From an uncultured Acidimicrobiaceae bacterium (GTDB lineage Bacteria; Actinomycetota; Acidimicrobiia; Spongiisociales; SHLN01), in assembly GCA_947259275.1 (NCBI GenBank), contig CAMYMH010000002.1, forward strand, positions 1-64,000: a DNA stretch of 64,000 nucleotides, read 5' to 3'. This document shows, piece after piece, positions 41,318 through 49,682 of this stretch. The notes below the pieces were generated by a model. The model was not told the origin of the DNA and did no database searches. It saw nothing but the letters and a program-made list of their open reading frames with translations. A program made the translations under genes and the position numbers. Position 1 is the first letter of the stretch. Each line of letters starts with the position of its first letter.

Positions 41318-44050
41318 CTAGATGTGCCCGGCCACCGGGAGCCAGTGGGGCTCGCCGAACTCGAGGGTGACGTCGCCCGGCCCGGTTGTGTTGGAGTTGC
41401 GGAGGAACACCAGGCCGTCGGAGGGTCGGAACACTCCAACCGTGTCCACCTTGTCGGCATCCCAGTCGCCGACCATGAAACGGTCGCTCGGCAGACCGAA
41501 GAAGAGGGTCCCGCTTGTCTCGGCCACGCCGGACGGGTCGGTCGGAGTCTCGCTGGTGTAGTACACGAACCCGCTCGAAGGACGGTAGAGGAACACGCGG
41601 TCGCTCCCGTCGCCGTCGGCATCCCCACCGAAGGCGATATCACCCGGTACCCCGAAGAAGAATTCCCTATCTGCGACGCTGGTGGCGTTGACGTTGGTGA
41701 GGAACATCTTGCCTCCCCGGCGGATGCCGAGGGTGTCGGTGCCGTCGCCGTCCCAGTCGCCGACCAAAACCTGGTCTCCTGGCATCCCGAAGTAGAACGT
41801 GAGTGCCGGGTCGCCGACCCCAACTCCCCCGTCTGACGGGGTCTCGTTGGTCAGATAGGCGAAACCGTCGGAGGGCCGGAACATCCCCGGGGAGTCAACC
41901 CCGTCGCCGTCCCAGTCGCCGAGCAGCGGCACATCACCAGGCACCCCGTAGAAGAAGCTGGTGACCGAGCCATCCTCGTGGCGTAGATGCCAGCGGCCGC
42001 TGGTGGGGTCGAACATGGCGGCCCGGTCTCCCGGCGGGACGGCGGGCGGTTCGCCCGCAGTCTGGATGGAAAGCTGGGGTCCGGCCATGGCATTGCCGGC
42101 GGCATCCACCGCCTCGATGGTGAACAGATAAGTGGTTCCCGGGCTGAGGCCCTCGATGGTCACACTCTGGCCGGGAACTCTCGCCGCCACGCTGTAACCG
42201 GGCTCGTTGATCCGGTAGAGGGCTACCGACGAGTTGTCGCTGGCGCCGCCCCAGGTGAGCGTGACAGTGGTATCGGTTGCCGAGCCGTTGAGGGTCGATC
42301 CGCCGGCCCAGGTCGGGGGAGTGGTGTCGCCGCCGAGCACTCCATCCTGAGCGATATCGAGGGCGGCGTATTCGCCCGGCTGTCCCAGCGTGCCGAGGCC
42401 GTTGCCCCAGTTCCAGCGGGTGTCGTGGCCGTACACGTAGGCGATCGAGCCGGCGTTGTAGGTGGCCAAGGCATCGGCGGCTATTTCGGGCTCCCCGATG
42501 TAGCCGACCGCCTCACCTTCCGGGTAGCACCAGGTGGAAACGCCTCGCGCCTGCATGGGCTCGTCTTCATACCGCATCTCGGATGACACCACGTCCTTGC
42601 CAAACGTAGCCTTGAGCATTTTGAGGATCCCCTCAGCCTCTTCGGCGACGATGCAGTGGCTGGTCTCGGGGGAGAGGAAGTCGACCCATTCGCGATCGGA
42701 GAAGAGGAGCCAGCTCGACATGAACCCGCCGGTGTGATACGTCATGAGCTTGCTAGAACCGGTCGAGCGAATGCCGTCGACGATGGCCTCCCAGGTGGGC
42801 TCGGTGGCCGCTTCGGTCTCGGGTGTCCACCAGTCCCCGCCCATTACCCAGGCCTCGAGGGCCGGGTGGTCCTTCCAGCGGTTGGCCAAGGTTTGACCAT
42901 AGGCAAAACCGTTGGTTTCGTCGATCGGGGCCGGGTCGAGGAACCCGTGCCACTTGGCGCTGGGGCGGTCGCCAACCCAATCGGCCGCCCACGCCACCAC
43001 CATGTTGATCTTGAGGTTGTGAGCGGCGGCAGCGTCGAAAATGTGGTCCATGTGCTCGAGATAAGCCGGGTTGGGGTTATCGAAGCTCTCAAAGGCATGG
43101 CCGTGCGGGTTCTGGGCCTCGAGCCCGCACGCCGTGGCCGGGTTGCACTGCCACACAGTGGGAACCAGGTTCACCCACAGGCCCTCGTACCCGCTGTCCT
43201 CGAGATAGGTGAAGTAGGCCGCGATCTCGGCGTCGCTTGCCTTGAGCGGAATCGCCCACGCCGAGTCGTATACCTTCATCGGTGCCCGCACCGTGATGAC
43301 CACTTGTCCGCGCCGCACCACCGAACCATCGAAGACTTCGTATTCGAACACGTAGTCGCCGGGGGTGAGCCCGCCGGTATCGAAGAGCCCCGAGGAGCAG
43401 GTGGGATCGACCCAGGCCCGGCCACGGACCGCCGGACTGCCGGCGATCGGTGATATCGAGCACTGGAACGAGGCGAGGTCGTCGATCACGGGTTCCCAAC
43501 TAGGGACCGAGCCGACCACAGCCTGGAGGCTGACGTCCCGGAAACGACCCATGACGTTGAACTCGGCGATCGTGGTCCAGCCGCCCCGGCCGGCAGCCTC
43601 GCTGAGGGCTACGAACGTGAGATAGCGGCCGTAGGTAGCGGGGAAGGTGATCGCGTGCTCGAGGTCATCGTCGGGGAAGGTGCCGGTGATGACCGGGCTC
43701 AGTGTCGACCAGTGAACTGGCTCTTCGCTGACGTAGAACGCCCAGTCGCCCACCCGTCCGTTTGGGACTCCGACGCCGTCGGGCCGGCCCTGGTACCGGA
43801 AGCCTTCTACCTCGGCATTGGCAAGCAGGTCGATCTCCATGAAGTGCGGATGCGGTGACTGAGTGAAAGTGGTGTGCCAGAACGTGTCCGGGTCACCGTC
43901 AATGGCAGACCGGCCTGAGTGGAAGGTCTGATTCTCGGCCGAATCGACGGTCACGGACCAGAATTGCCGATCGAGGTCGGGGGCGTTCGAGGAGGCAGTG
44001 GCCGGGGCTGCGACCAGGAGGGCGGCCAATACGCTGAGCGCGATACTCAT
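41318..44050 (-). CDS. Large secreted protein: discoidin-like, glycosidase-like barrel, Fn3 and tail repeats
   Basis: A 910-residue protein. ATG 44050 starts a signal peptide (MSIALSVLAALLVAAPATAS); the track start adds 46 residues. Domains in order: F5/8-type-C/discoidin-like (about 20-170; SAIDGDPDTFWHT), a strand domain with a Cys pair, a TIM-barrel resembling glycosidase-like DUF4038/apiosidase proteins (about 260-560; VYDSAWAIPLKASDAEIAAY and INMVVAWAADW), an Fn3 domain (about 590-675), and about 220 residues with five FFYGVPGD-VPLLGDWDGDGV-like repeats also found in actinobacterial secreted proteins. It probably acts on or binds extracellular polysaccharide. Exact activity unknown. Confidence 0.78.
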   Translation of the reverse strand: MSIALSVLAALLVAAPATASSNAPDLDRQFWSVTVDSAENQTFHSGRSAIDGDPDTFWHTTFTQSPHPHFMEIDLLANAEVEGFRYQGRPDGVGVPNGRVGDWAFYVSEEPVHWSTLSPVITGTFPDDDLEHAITFPATYGRYLTFVALSEAAGRGGWTTIAEFNVMGRFRDVSLQAVVGSVPSWEPVIDDLASFQCSISPIAGSPAVRGRAWVDPTCSSGLFDTGGLTPGDYVFEYEVFDGSVVRRGQVVITVRAPMKVYDSAWAIPLKASDAEIAAYFTYLEDSGYEGLWVNLVPTVWQCNPATACGLEAQNPHGHAFESFDNPNPAYLEHMDHIFDAAAAHNLKINMVVAWAADWVGDRPSAKWHGFLDPAPIDETNGFAYGQTLANRWKDHPALEAWVMGGDWWTPETEAATEPTWEAIVDGIRSTGSSKLMTYHTGGFMSSWLLFSDREWVDFLSPETSHCIVAEEAEGILKMLKATFGKDVVSSEMRYEDEPMQARGVSTWCYPEGEAVGYIGEPEIAADALATYNAGSIAYVYGHDTRWNWGNGLGTLGQPGEYAALDIAQDGVLGGDTTPPTWAGGSTLNGSATDTTVTLTWGGASDNSSVALYRINEPGYSVAARVPGQSVTIEGLSPGTTYLFTIEAVDAAGNAMAGPQLSIQTAGEPPAVPPGDRAAMFDPTSGRWHLRHEDGSVTSFFYGVPGDVPLLGDWDGDGVDSPGMFRPSDGFAYLTNETPSDGGVGVGDPALTFYFGMPGDQVLVGDWDGDGTDTLGIRRGGKMFLTNVNATSVADREFFFGVPGDIAFGGDADGDGSDRVFLYRPSSGFVYYTSETPTDPSGVAETSGTLFFGLPSDRFMVGDWDADKVDTVGVFRPSDGLVFLRNSNTTGPGDVTLEFGEPHWLPVAGHI

Positions 44051-44281
44051 TCGGATCGGGCGTGCCCCTGGGGTGCCCGTCGTCCAGTGAATCCCAATTC
44101 CCACGTAGCCAGCCCTCAGAGTCTCGCTGGTTTCTTTCTGCCAATCAACATACTCGCTTTTCGTACGAATCTCACGGAGAGTGGTCAACTGGAGGGATTG
44201 TCATCGCAAGGGCCAGCTTCCGGGGGACCCTGGAACCTGTCCACGGGACGAACGCCTCCCGGCTATCTAAAGTCCCCCTCG

Positions 44282-45562
44282 ATGCGCGCACGATGGGCAA
44301 TGGCACTCGTTCTGGTTGGCTTGGTGCTCATGCAGGCCGGGCCCGTCTTCGCGCAGGATGAGGGCCCGTCCATTGTGGGGGTTCTCGAGTCGGTGGAGAA
44401 TGAGCTCCGCGAGCCCGTCCCGGGGGTGACCATTATCGCCAGCCTCGACGGCACCGTGGCGGGATCAGCCGTATCGGCCGAGGACGGCAGTTGGGTGATC
44501 TCGGTGCCGGGACCCGGCACGTACGAGGTGGAGCTCGACGTCGGGACCCTCCCAGGCGGCGTGGCCCTCACCGACCCCGACCGACCCGTGCTCGACAATG
44601 TTCGCGTGCGGGAGGGCCAAGCGAAGACAGTCCGCTTTCAGCTCGGACCGGGAATCTCGGCCCAGGTGGGAGATCTAGACCGGTTCCTGGACCTGTTGGT
44701 GATCGGCCTGAAATTCGGCGCCATCATCGCCCTCGCTTCGATCGGATTGTCACTCGTGTTCGGAGTCACTCAACTCGTCAACTTCGCCCACGGGGAGCTG
44801 ATCACGCTGGGGGCGGTACTGGCATTCTTCTTCAATGCCTCACCTCTCGGGCCGCAATGGCCGCTGGTGTTCGCCGCTATCCCCGCGTTGGCGCTGGCCG
44901 CCGCCTTCGGGTGGGCACAAGAGAGAGGGCTGTGGCGGCCACTACGCCGACGGGGCACCGGGCTCATTGCCATGCTGGTCATCTCGATCGGCCTCTCCCT
45001 CTTCCTCCGCCACGTCATCCTGTGGCTCTACGACGGTCTTCCTCGGTCCTACTCCGACTACGCGATTCAACGGGAGTGGAGCGTCGGACCCCTCGACATC
45101 GTGCCAAAGAACCTGGTCATCATCTTGTCCGCCCTCGTGATCCTGGGGGCGGTTGGCCTCTTCCTGCAGCGGACCAAGACGGGAACCGCGATGCGAGCGG
45201 TTTCCGACAACGTCGACCTTGCCGAGTCTTCCGGGATCGATGTCGAACACATCATCCTGATCACGTGGATTGTTGGAACTGTTTTGGCCGCCCTCGGCGG
45301 CATCTTCTTTGGAGTGACCGAGGGCGTGCAGTGGGACATGGGGTTTCGGCTGCTGCTCTTCGTCTTTGCGGCGGTTGTGCTGGGCGGGCTGGGAACGGCC
45401 TACGGTGCGATGTTGGGGGCTTTCATCATCGGGCTTGCCTCCGAGGTCAGTACCTTCTGGTTCGACGTCCAATACAAGAACGTCATCGCCTACGGCCTCC
45501 TCGTCGTCATGCTCCTGTTGCGCCCCCAGGGCCTCTTGGGCCAGAGGGAGCGCATCGGATGA
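44282..45562 (+). CDS. livH: LivH-type permease with N-terminal exported domain
   Basis: A 426-residue protein. It begins with a signal-like segment (MRARWAMALVLVGLVLMQAG), then about 90 residues that look like an extracytoplasmic beta-sandwich of the carboxypeptidase-regulatory/Fn3-like kind (VPGVTIIASLDGTVAGSAVS, GSWVISVPGPGTYEVELDVG). A normal LivH permease of about 290 residues follows: ASIGLSLVFGVTQLVNFAHG, the EAA-like TKTGTAMRAVSDNVDLAESSGID and GGLGTAYGAMLGAFIIG. Ordinary LivH proteins start directly with the membrane part. It overlaps livM by ATGA. The ribosome-binding site at 44282 is weak, so the exact start is uncertain. Confidence 0.85.
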   Translation: MRARWAMALVLVGLVLMQAGPVFAQDEGPSIVGVLESVENELREPVPGVTIIASLDGTVAGSAVSAEDGSWVISVPGPGTYEVELDVGTLPGGVALTDPDRPVLDNVRVREGQAKTVRFQLGPGISAQVGDLDRFLDLLVIGLKFGAIIALASIGLSLVFGVTQLVNFAHGELITLGAVLAFFFNASPLGPQWPLVFAAIPALALAAAFGWAQERGLWRPLRRRGTGLIAMLVISIGLSLFLRHVILWLYDGLPRSYSDYAIQREWSVGPLDIVPKNLVIILSALVILGAVGLFLQRTKTGTAMRAVSDNVDLAESSGIDVEHIILITWIVGTVLAALGGIFFGVTEGVQWDMGFRLLLFVFAAVVLGGLGTAYGAMLGAFIIGLASEVSTFWFDVQYKNVIAYGLLVVMLLLRPQGLLGQRERIG

Positions 45563-46545
45563 TTCAGTGGGACAACATCCTCATCGATGCCGGGCGGGCG
45601 GCCATCGGAATCCCCGCCGCCGCCTATGCGATGAGTGCGCTCGGCCTCAACCTGCAATTCGGCTATACCGGACTTCTCAATTTCGGCCATGTGGCTTTCA
45701 TGCTGGTCGGCGCCTACGGAACCGCTATCACCGTCGACCTGGGTGGATCGCTGTGGCTGGGTATCCCCGTCGGGATCGCTCTGGCTGCCCTTCTCGGGCT
45801 CCTGCTCGGATTCCCGACCTTGCGGCTCCGTACCGATTACCTGGCGATCGTCACCATTGCCGCCGGCGAGATTCTTCGCCTGATCGTTCGCTCGAGCGGG
45901 GCCGAGCCCCTCACGAACGGGGTGTTCGGCATTCAAGCCTTCGCCGACGAATTCTTCGACCTCAACCCGATCGTCGACGGCCGCTATGGAATCGGCCGGT
46001 TTCGCTTTGACGAGCGGACGTTGTGGGTGCTCATCGCCGCCTGGGCACTGGTGGCGCTCGGCACATGGATCATCTGGAAACTCACCCGCAGCCCATGGGG
46101 CCGGGTGATCAGATCGATTCGCGAGGATGAGGACGCCGCCCGGTCACTCGGCAAGAACGTCTTCTGGTACAAACTGCAGAGTCTGATGATCGGAGGGGCG
46201 TACGGGGCGCTGGCCGGCATTATCCTCGCCGTCGACCAGCAAAACGTCAGCGCCGACTTCTTCATCCCCCTCCTGACGTTCTACGCCTACACCATCGTGA
46301 TCCTGGGCGGGCCCGGAACGGTGTTCGGGCCCATATTGGGCTCGATCCTGTTTTGGTTCCTGTTTGAGCTGTTCGATGAGTTCCTGTTCGATGCTGTGGC
46401 GGCCGGCTGGTTTGGCGACGTCATCGAGACGACCGATGTTGGGGCCATTCGTTTCGCCGCGGTCGGCGTGGGCCTGATGCTGCTGATGGCATTTCGGCCG
46501 CAAGGCATCTTCGGGAAGCGGGAGGAAGTGTTGCTCGATGTATGA
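45559..46545 (+). CDS. livM: LIV-type ABC permease LivM
   Basis: A 328-residue permease. The track ORF from 44491 includes out-of-frame sequence; ATG 45559 overlaps the livH stop. Hallmarks: ALGLNLQFGYTGLLNFGHVAF, RTDYLAIVTIAAGEILRL, SPWGRVIRSIREDEDAARSLGKN and the C-terminal FRPQGIFGKREE. It forms the channel with LivH. This permease family carries branched-chain amino acids, amides and urea, so a ureide cargo is possible here. Confidence 0.9.
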   Translation: MIQWDNILIDAGRAAIGIPAAAYAMSALGLNLQFGYTGLLNFGHVAFMLVGAYGTAITVDLGGSLWLGIPVGIALAALLGLLLGFPTLRLRTDYLAIVTIAAGEILRLIVRSSGAEPLTNGVFGIQAFADEFFDLNPIVDGRYGIGRFRFDERTLWVLIAAWALVALGTWIIWKLTRSPWGRVIRSIREDEDAARSLGKNVFWYKLQSLMIGGAYGALAGIILAVDQQNVSADFFIPLLTFYAYTIVILGGPGTVFGPILGSILFWFLFELFDEFLFDAVAAGWFGDVIETTDVGAIRFAAVGVGLMLLMAFRPQGIFGKREEVLLDV

Positions 46546-47356
46546 CGCATTGGCCTCGACCGCGCACGAGCCCGGTGTCCCCAAACCGGACCCCATCATG
46601 GTGGCATCGGGCCTGCAGCGATCGTTCGGAGGGCTGCACGCGGTCGATCTCGAGAGTCTGGAAATCCAGCGTCACACGATCACGTCACTCATCGGTCCAA
46701 ACGGCGCCGGCAAGACCACCCTTTTCAACCTCCTCTCCGGATTCGACAAGCCCGATGCCGGTGAGTGGCATCTGAATGGCGGTCCGCTCGTGGGTATACC
46801 GGCCTTCCAGGTGGCTCGCCAGGGCATGATCCGGACCTTTCAGCTGACCCGGTCGCTCGCCCGGCTGACCGTACGAGAAAACGTGATGCTGGCAGCGACC
46901 AACCAGCCTGGTGAACGTTTCTGGCACGCCTTGTTCGGTAAGTGGCGGGACATCGAGGAAGCCAACCGGGAGAAGGCCAGACCGCTCATCGAGAGGTTTG
47001 GGCTCGACCACATGGCCGACGAATACGCCGGGACGCTGTCGGGAGGCCAACGCAAGCTCCTGGAGATGGCTCGCGCTCTCATGGTGGAACCCGAGCTCAT
47101 TCTGTTGGATGAGCCCACCGCCGGAGTCAACCCGGCCCTGACCCAGGAACTGCTCGAGCACATCATCGCCCTTCGTGATATCGGCATGACGGTGATCTTC
47201 ATCGAGCACGACATGGACGCGGTCCAAAATATCAGTGACTGGGTCGTCTGCATGGCCCAGGGCCGGATCATCGCCGAAGGTCCTCCGGCCGACGTTGCTG
47301 CCAACCCGGCTGTGATCGACGCCTACCTGGGGCACCACCATGGAGAGGTACCGTGA
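46538..47356 (+). CDS. livG: LIV-type ABC ATPase LivG
   Basis: A 272-residue ATPase: Walker A GPNGAGKTTLFN, Q-loop IRTFQLTRSLARLTV, signature LSGGQRKLLEMARAL, Walker B LILLDEPTAGVNPA and H-loop FIEHDMDAV. The C-terminal IAEGPPADVAANPAVIDAYLG is typical of LivG. It overlaps livM by eight bases and livF by four. Confidence 0.9.
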   Translation: MYDALASTAHEPGVPKPDPIMVASGLQRSFGGLHAVDLESLEIQRHTITSLIGPNGAGKTTLFNLLSGFDKPDAGEWHLNGGPLVGIPAFQVARQGMIRTFQLTRSLARLTVRENVMLAATNQPGERFWHALFGKWRDIEEANREKARPLIERFGLDHMADEYAGTLSGGQRKLLEMARALMVEPELILLDEPTAGVNPALTQELLEHIIALRDIGMTVIFIEHDMDAVQNISDWVVCMAQGRIIAEGPPADVAANPAVIDAYLGHHHGEVP

Positions 47357-48078
47357 GCGCGCTTCTTGTCGCCGACGCCGTGATAGCGGGCTATCTGCCG
47401 GGTGTCGACATCCTCACCGGTGTTTCCCTGGAATTGAACGAAGGGGAGCTGGTCGGGATTATTGGACCGAACGGAGCCGGCAAATCGACGCTCGTCAAGG
47501 CAATCTTCGGGCTCGTGCAAATCCGCTCGGGAGACGTCATCCTCCGAGACGAGCCAATCACAGGTCTGCCTGCGCATGTGCTCGTCGAAAAAGGCGTCGG
47601 ATATGTGCCACAACGGGACAACGTATTCCCCAGCTTGACGGTTGAGGAGAATCTCGAGATGGGTTTGTTCCTGGCTCCCAAGCGGTGGGATGAGCGGTTC
47701 GAACGAGTGACCGGGCTATTTCCCCTGCTGGGTGAACGCGCTGATCAGCGAGCTGGTTTGCTGTCCGGGGGTGAACGTCAGATGCTCGGCATGGGTCGGG
47801 CATTGATGATGGACCCGACGGTGCTGCTGCTCGATGAGCCCTCTGCCGGCCTCTCCCCGGCCAATCAAGACGTAGTTTTCGACCGGGTTCGTCTGATCGC
47901 CGATTCAGGAGTGTCGATCGTGATGGTGGAACAGAACGCCCGCCGCTGCCTTCAGATTTGTGATCGCGGGTACGTTCTCGACCAGGGCCGCAACGCCCAT
48001 GACGGTCCTGGCAATGAGCTCCTACACGACCCCCGCGTGATAGAGCTCTACCTGGGAACGCTGGGCCGCGCCAAATAG
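47353..48078 (+). CDS. livF: LIV-type ABC ATPase LivF
   Basis: A 241-residue ATPase: Walker [37 protein letters not shown], signature LSGGERQMLGMGRAL, Walker B LLLDEPSAGLSP and VEQNARRCLQI. GTG start overlaps livG. It is the second ATPase of the importer and the last gene of the operon; a strong hairpin follows. Confidence 0.9.
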   Translation: MSALLVADAVIAGYLPGVDILTGVSLELNEGELVGIIGPNGAGKSTLVKAIFGLVQIRSGDVILRDEPITGLPAHVLVEKGVGYVPQRDNVFPSLTVEENLEMGLFLAPKRWDERFERVTGLFPLLGERADQRAGLLSGGERQMLGMGRALMMDPTVLLLDEPSAGLSPANQDVVFDRVRLIADSGVSIVMVEQNARRCLQICDRGYVLDQGRNAHDGPGNELLHDPRVIELYLGTLGRAK

Positions 48079-48136
48079 CCACCGCCATCGAGCGAGCGAG
48101 CACCGTCGTCGGGTGCGCGGTCAAGAGCGGCCAAAT

Positions 48137-48166
48137 GAGTACGGGGCCCCTCGGGGCCCCGTACTC
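48137..48166. terminator. Bidirectional hairpin terminator
   Basis: GAGTACGGGGCCCC tc GGGGCCCCGTACTC is a perfect 14-base-pair stem between the convergent livF and livJ-like genes. It lacks a T-run but is positioned to insulate both. Confidence 0.65.
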
Positions 48167-48182
48167 GGAGAAGGCGGCTCGC

Positions 48183-49496
48183 CTAGCCGATGATCTTCTC
48201 GTCGATGTTGGTCGATTCACCGGACTCGTCGAATAAGAACACGTTGTAAACGCCGACCGCCGGCTCGCCGGCATCGACAAAGTCGAGCGCACCGGAGGCG
48301 CCGTCGTAGTCGATGTCATCGCCGGCTGCAACGAGGGCGGTGCATTCGGCGTATGTGAAGCACTTCGTGCCGCCCCGGGTCACGTCGTTGAGAACGGCCT
48401 GAATGGCCACCGGGTCATCGGTGCCGGCTACCTCCGAGGCCAGCACGAGCGCCACGAGACAATCGAACGTATGGGCCGAGAACACGGTGGGCGCATCGGG
48501 AGCGAATGTCGCGAAGCGCTCGCCAAAGGTGGGCTCCCCTCCAGGAGGCGCCACCGACGGAGCCATGACCTTGACGCCATCCATGACCGCCGGGTCGTCC
48601 GGGTCGACGAGTTCGGGGGTGACGTTGTCCCGGTAGCCGTCGGCGCCGTAGATGGCGATGTCGGCCGGGCCAACCCCCGCCTCGATCATCGCCTGGGTCA
48701 ACTGGACGCCTTCGCCGAATGTGATGAGCACCGCGGCATCGACGCCGGCCGCGACAACGCCGGCCACTTCGGCGTCGAAGCTGGTGGCATCGATCGCATA
48801 GGCGATCTCGGCCGCCACCGTAACGCCGCTGTCACCTAGGAACTTCGCCAGGGCATTCTTGAGCCCGACCCCATACTCCTCGTTACGGTAGACGATGGCC
48901 ACGCTGCTGCGGCCGTCCTCGGTGATGACCTCCGCCAGCGCCTCTCCCTGCAGGTTGTCGGGCGGGGCAGTGCGGAAGTAATACCCACCGTCGTCATAAG
49001 TGGTGAAGATTGCACCCGTGTTGGACGGTGAGCACATGGGAACCTGGCTGCCGGTGATCTTGTCGATGACCGACAGCGCCACATTGCTTGAGGCCGGGCC
49101 GATGATGGCATCGACGTCGGCGTTGAGGTGCTGGTCGACCGTTACACCGGCGACCGCTGGATCGGTTCCGGAGTCGCCCGGGAGCAGCTCGACCTGCCCA
49201 CCGGCGGCCGTGATTTCCTCAACGCCCATCTCGAGAGGCTTGATGAGGGCATCGACGATCACCGCCAGCGCACCGGTTTGGGGTAACACGTAGCCAATCT
49301 TCAAGACGCCGTCGGTGGTCGGGGGCGGTTCCGTCGTCGTGGTGGCCGGGGCCGCCGTCGTGGTGGTCGCCGCAACCGTCGTCGTCGTGGTGGCCGCCGG
49401 CCCGGCGGTTGTGTCGCTGGAATCGTCGTCGCCACAGGCGGTTGCGACCAGGGCAAACGCGAGCAGCACGGCGAATAGCTTCAATCTTTTATTCAT
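48183..49496 (-). CDS. livJ: LIV-type substrate-binding lipoprotein
   Basis: A 437-residue periplasmic-binding protein type I. ATG 49496 begins MNKRLKLFAVLLAFALVATACGDDD (lipobox ATAC), then a long Ala/Thr/Val linker and the ligand domain: LKIGYVLPQTGALAVIVDAL, IIGPASSNVALSVIDKITG, VPMCSPSNTGAIF and VAIVYRNEEYG. The leader is caggaga. It is convergent with livHMGF and divergent from the short ygfK gene, so it may be controlled with the purine genes. Ligand not determinable. Confidence 0.88.
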   Translation of the reverse strand: MNKRLKLFAVLLAFALVATACGDDDSSDTTAGPAATTTTTVAATTTTAAPATTTTEPPPTTDGVLKIGYVLPQTGALAVIVDALIKPLEMGVEEITAAGGQVELLPGDSGTDPAVAGVTVDQHLNADVDAIIGPASSNVALSVIDKITGSQVPMCSPSNTGAIFTTYDDGGYYFRTAPPDNLQGEALAEVITEDGRSSVAIVYRNEEYGVGLKNALAKFLGDSGVTVAAEIAYAIDATSFDAEVAGVVAAGVDAAVLITFGEGVQLTQAMIEAGVGPADIAIYGADGYRDNVTPELVDPDDPAVMDGVKVMAPSVAPPGGEPTFGERFATFAPDAPTVFSAHTFDCLVALVLASEVAGTDDPVAIQAVLNDVTRGGTKCFTYAECTALVAAGDDIDYDGASGALDFVDAGEPAVGVYNVFLFDESGESTNIDEKIIG

Positions 49497-49682
49497 GAGG
49501 GGTCTCCTGTGTTGTTCCGGTGCTCCGGAGGGGCGGCATACTAGAAGGGTCGAGGTCTTTTCGCATCTGAAGACCTCCAAATCTCGGCGGGTCGCATCCG
49601 CCGTCCCAGACGTTCGAGAGCTTGGCACTGTCCGGTCGCCCGACCCGCCGGCGCCCACATCGGTAGTCTGCGGCGCACTGCC

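Noticed and set aside
44491-45558. Upstream part of the 684-residue ORF ending at livM
   Set aside because: It is an alternate frame of livH with Arg/Pro-rich nonsense; livM starts at the ATGA overlap.
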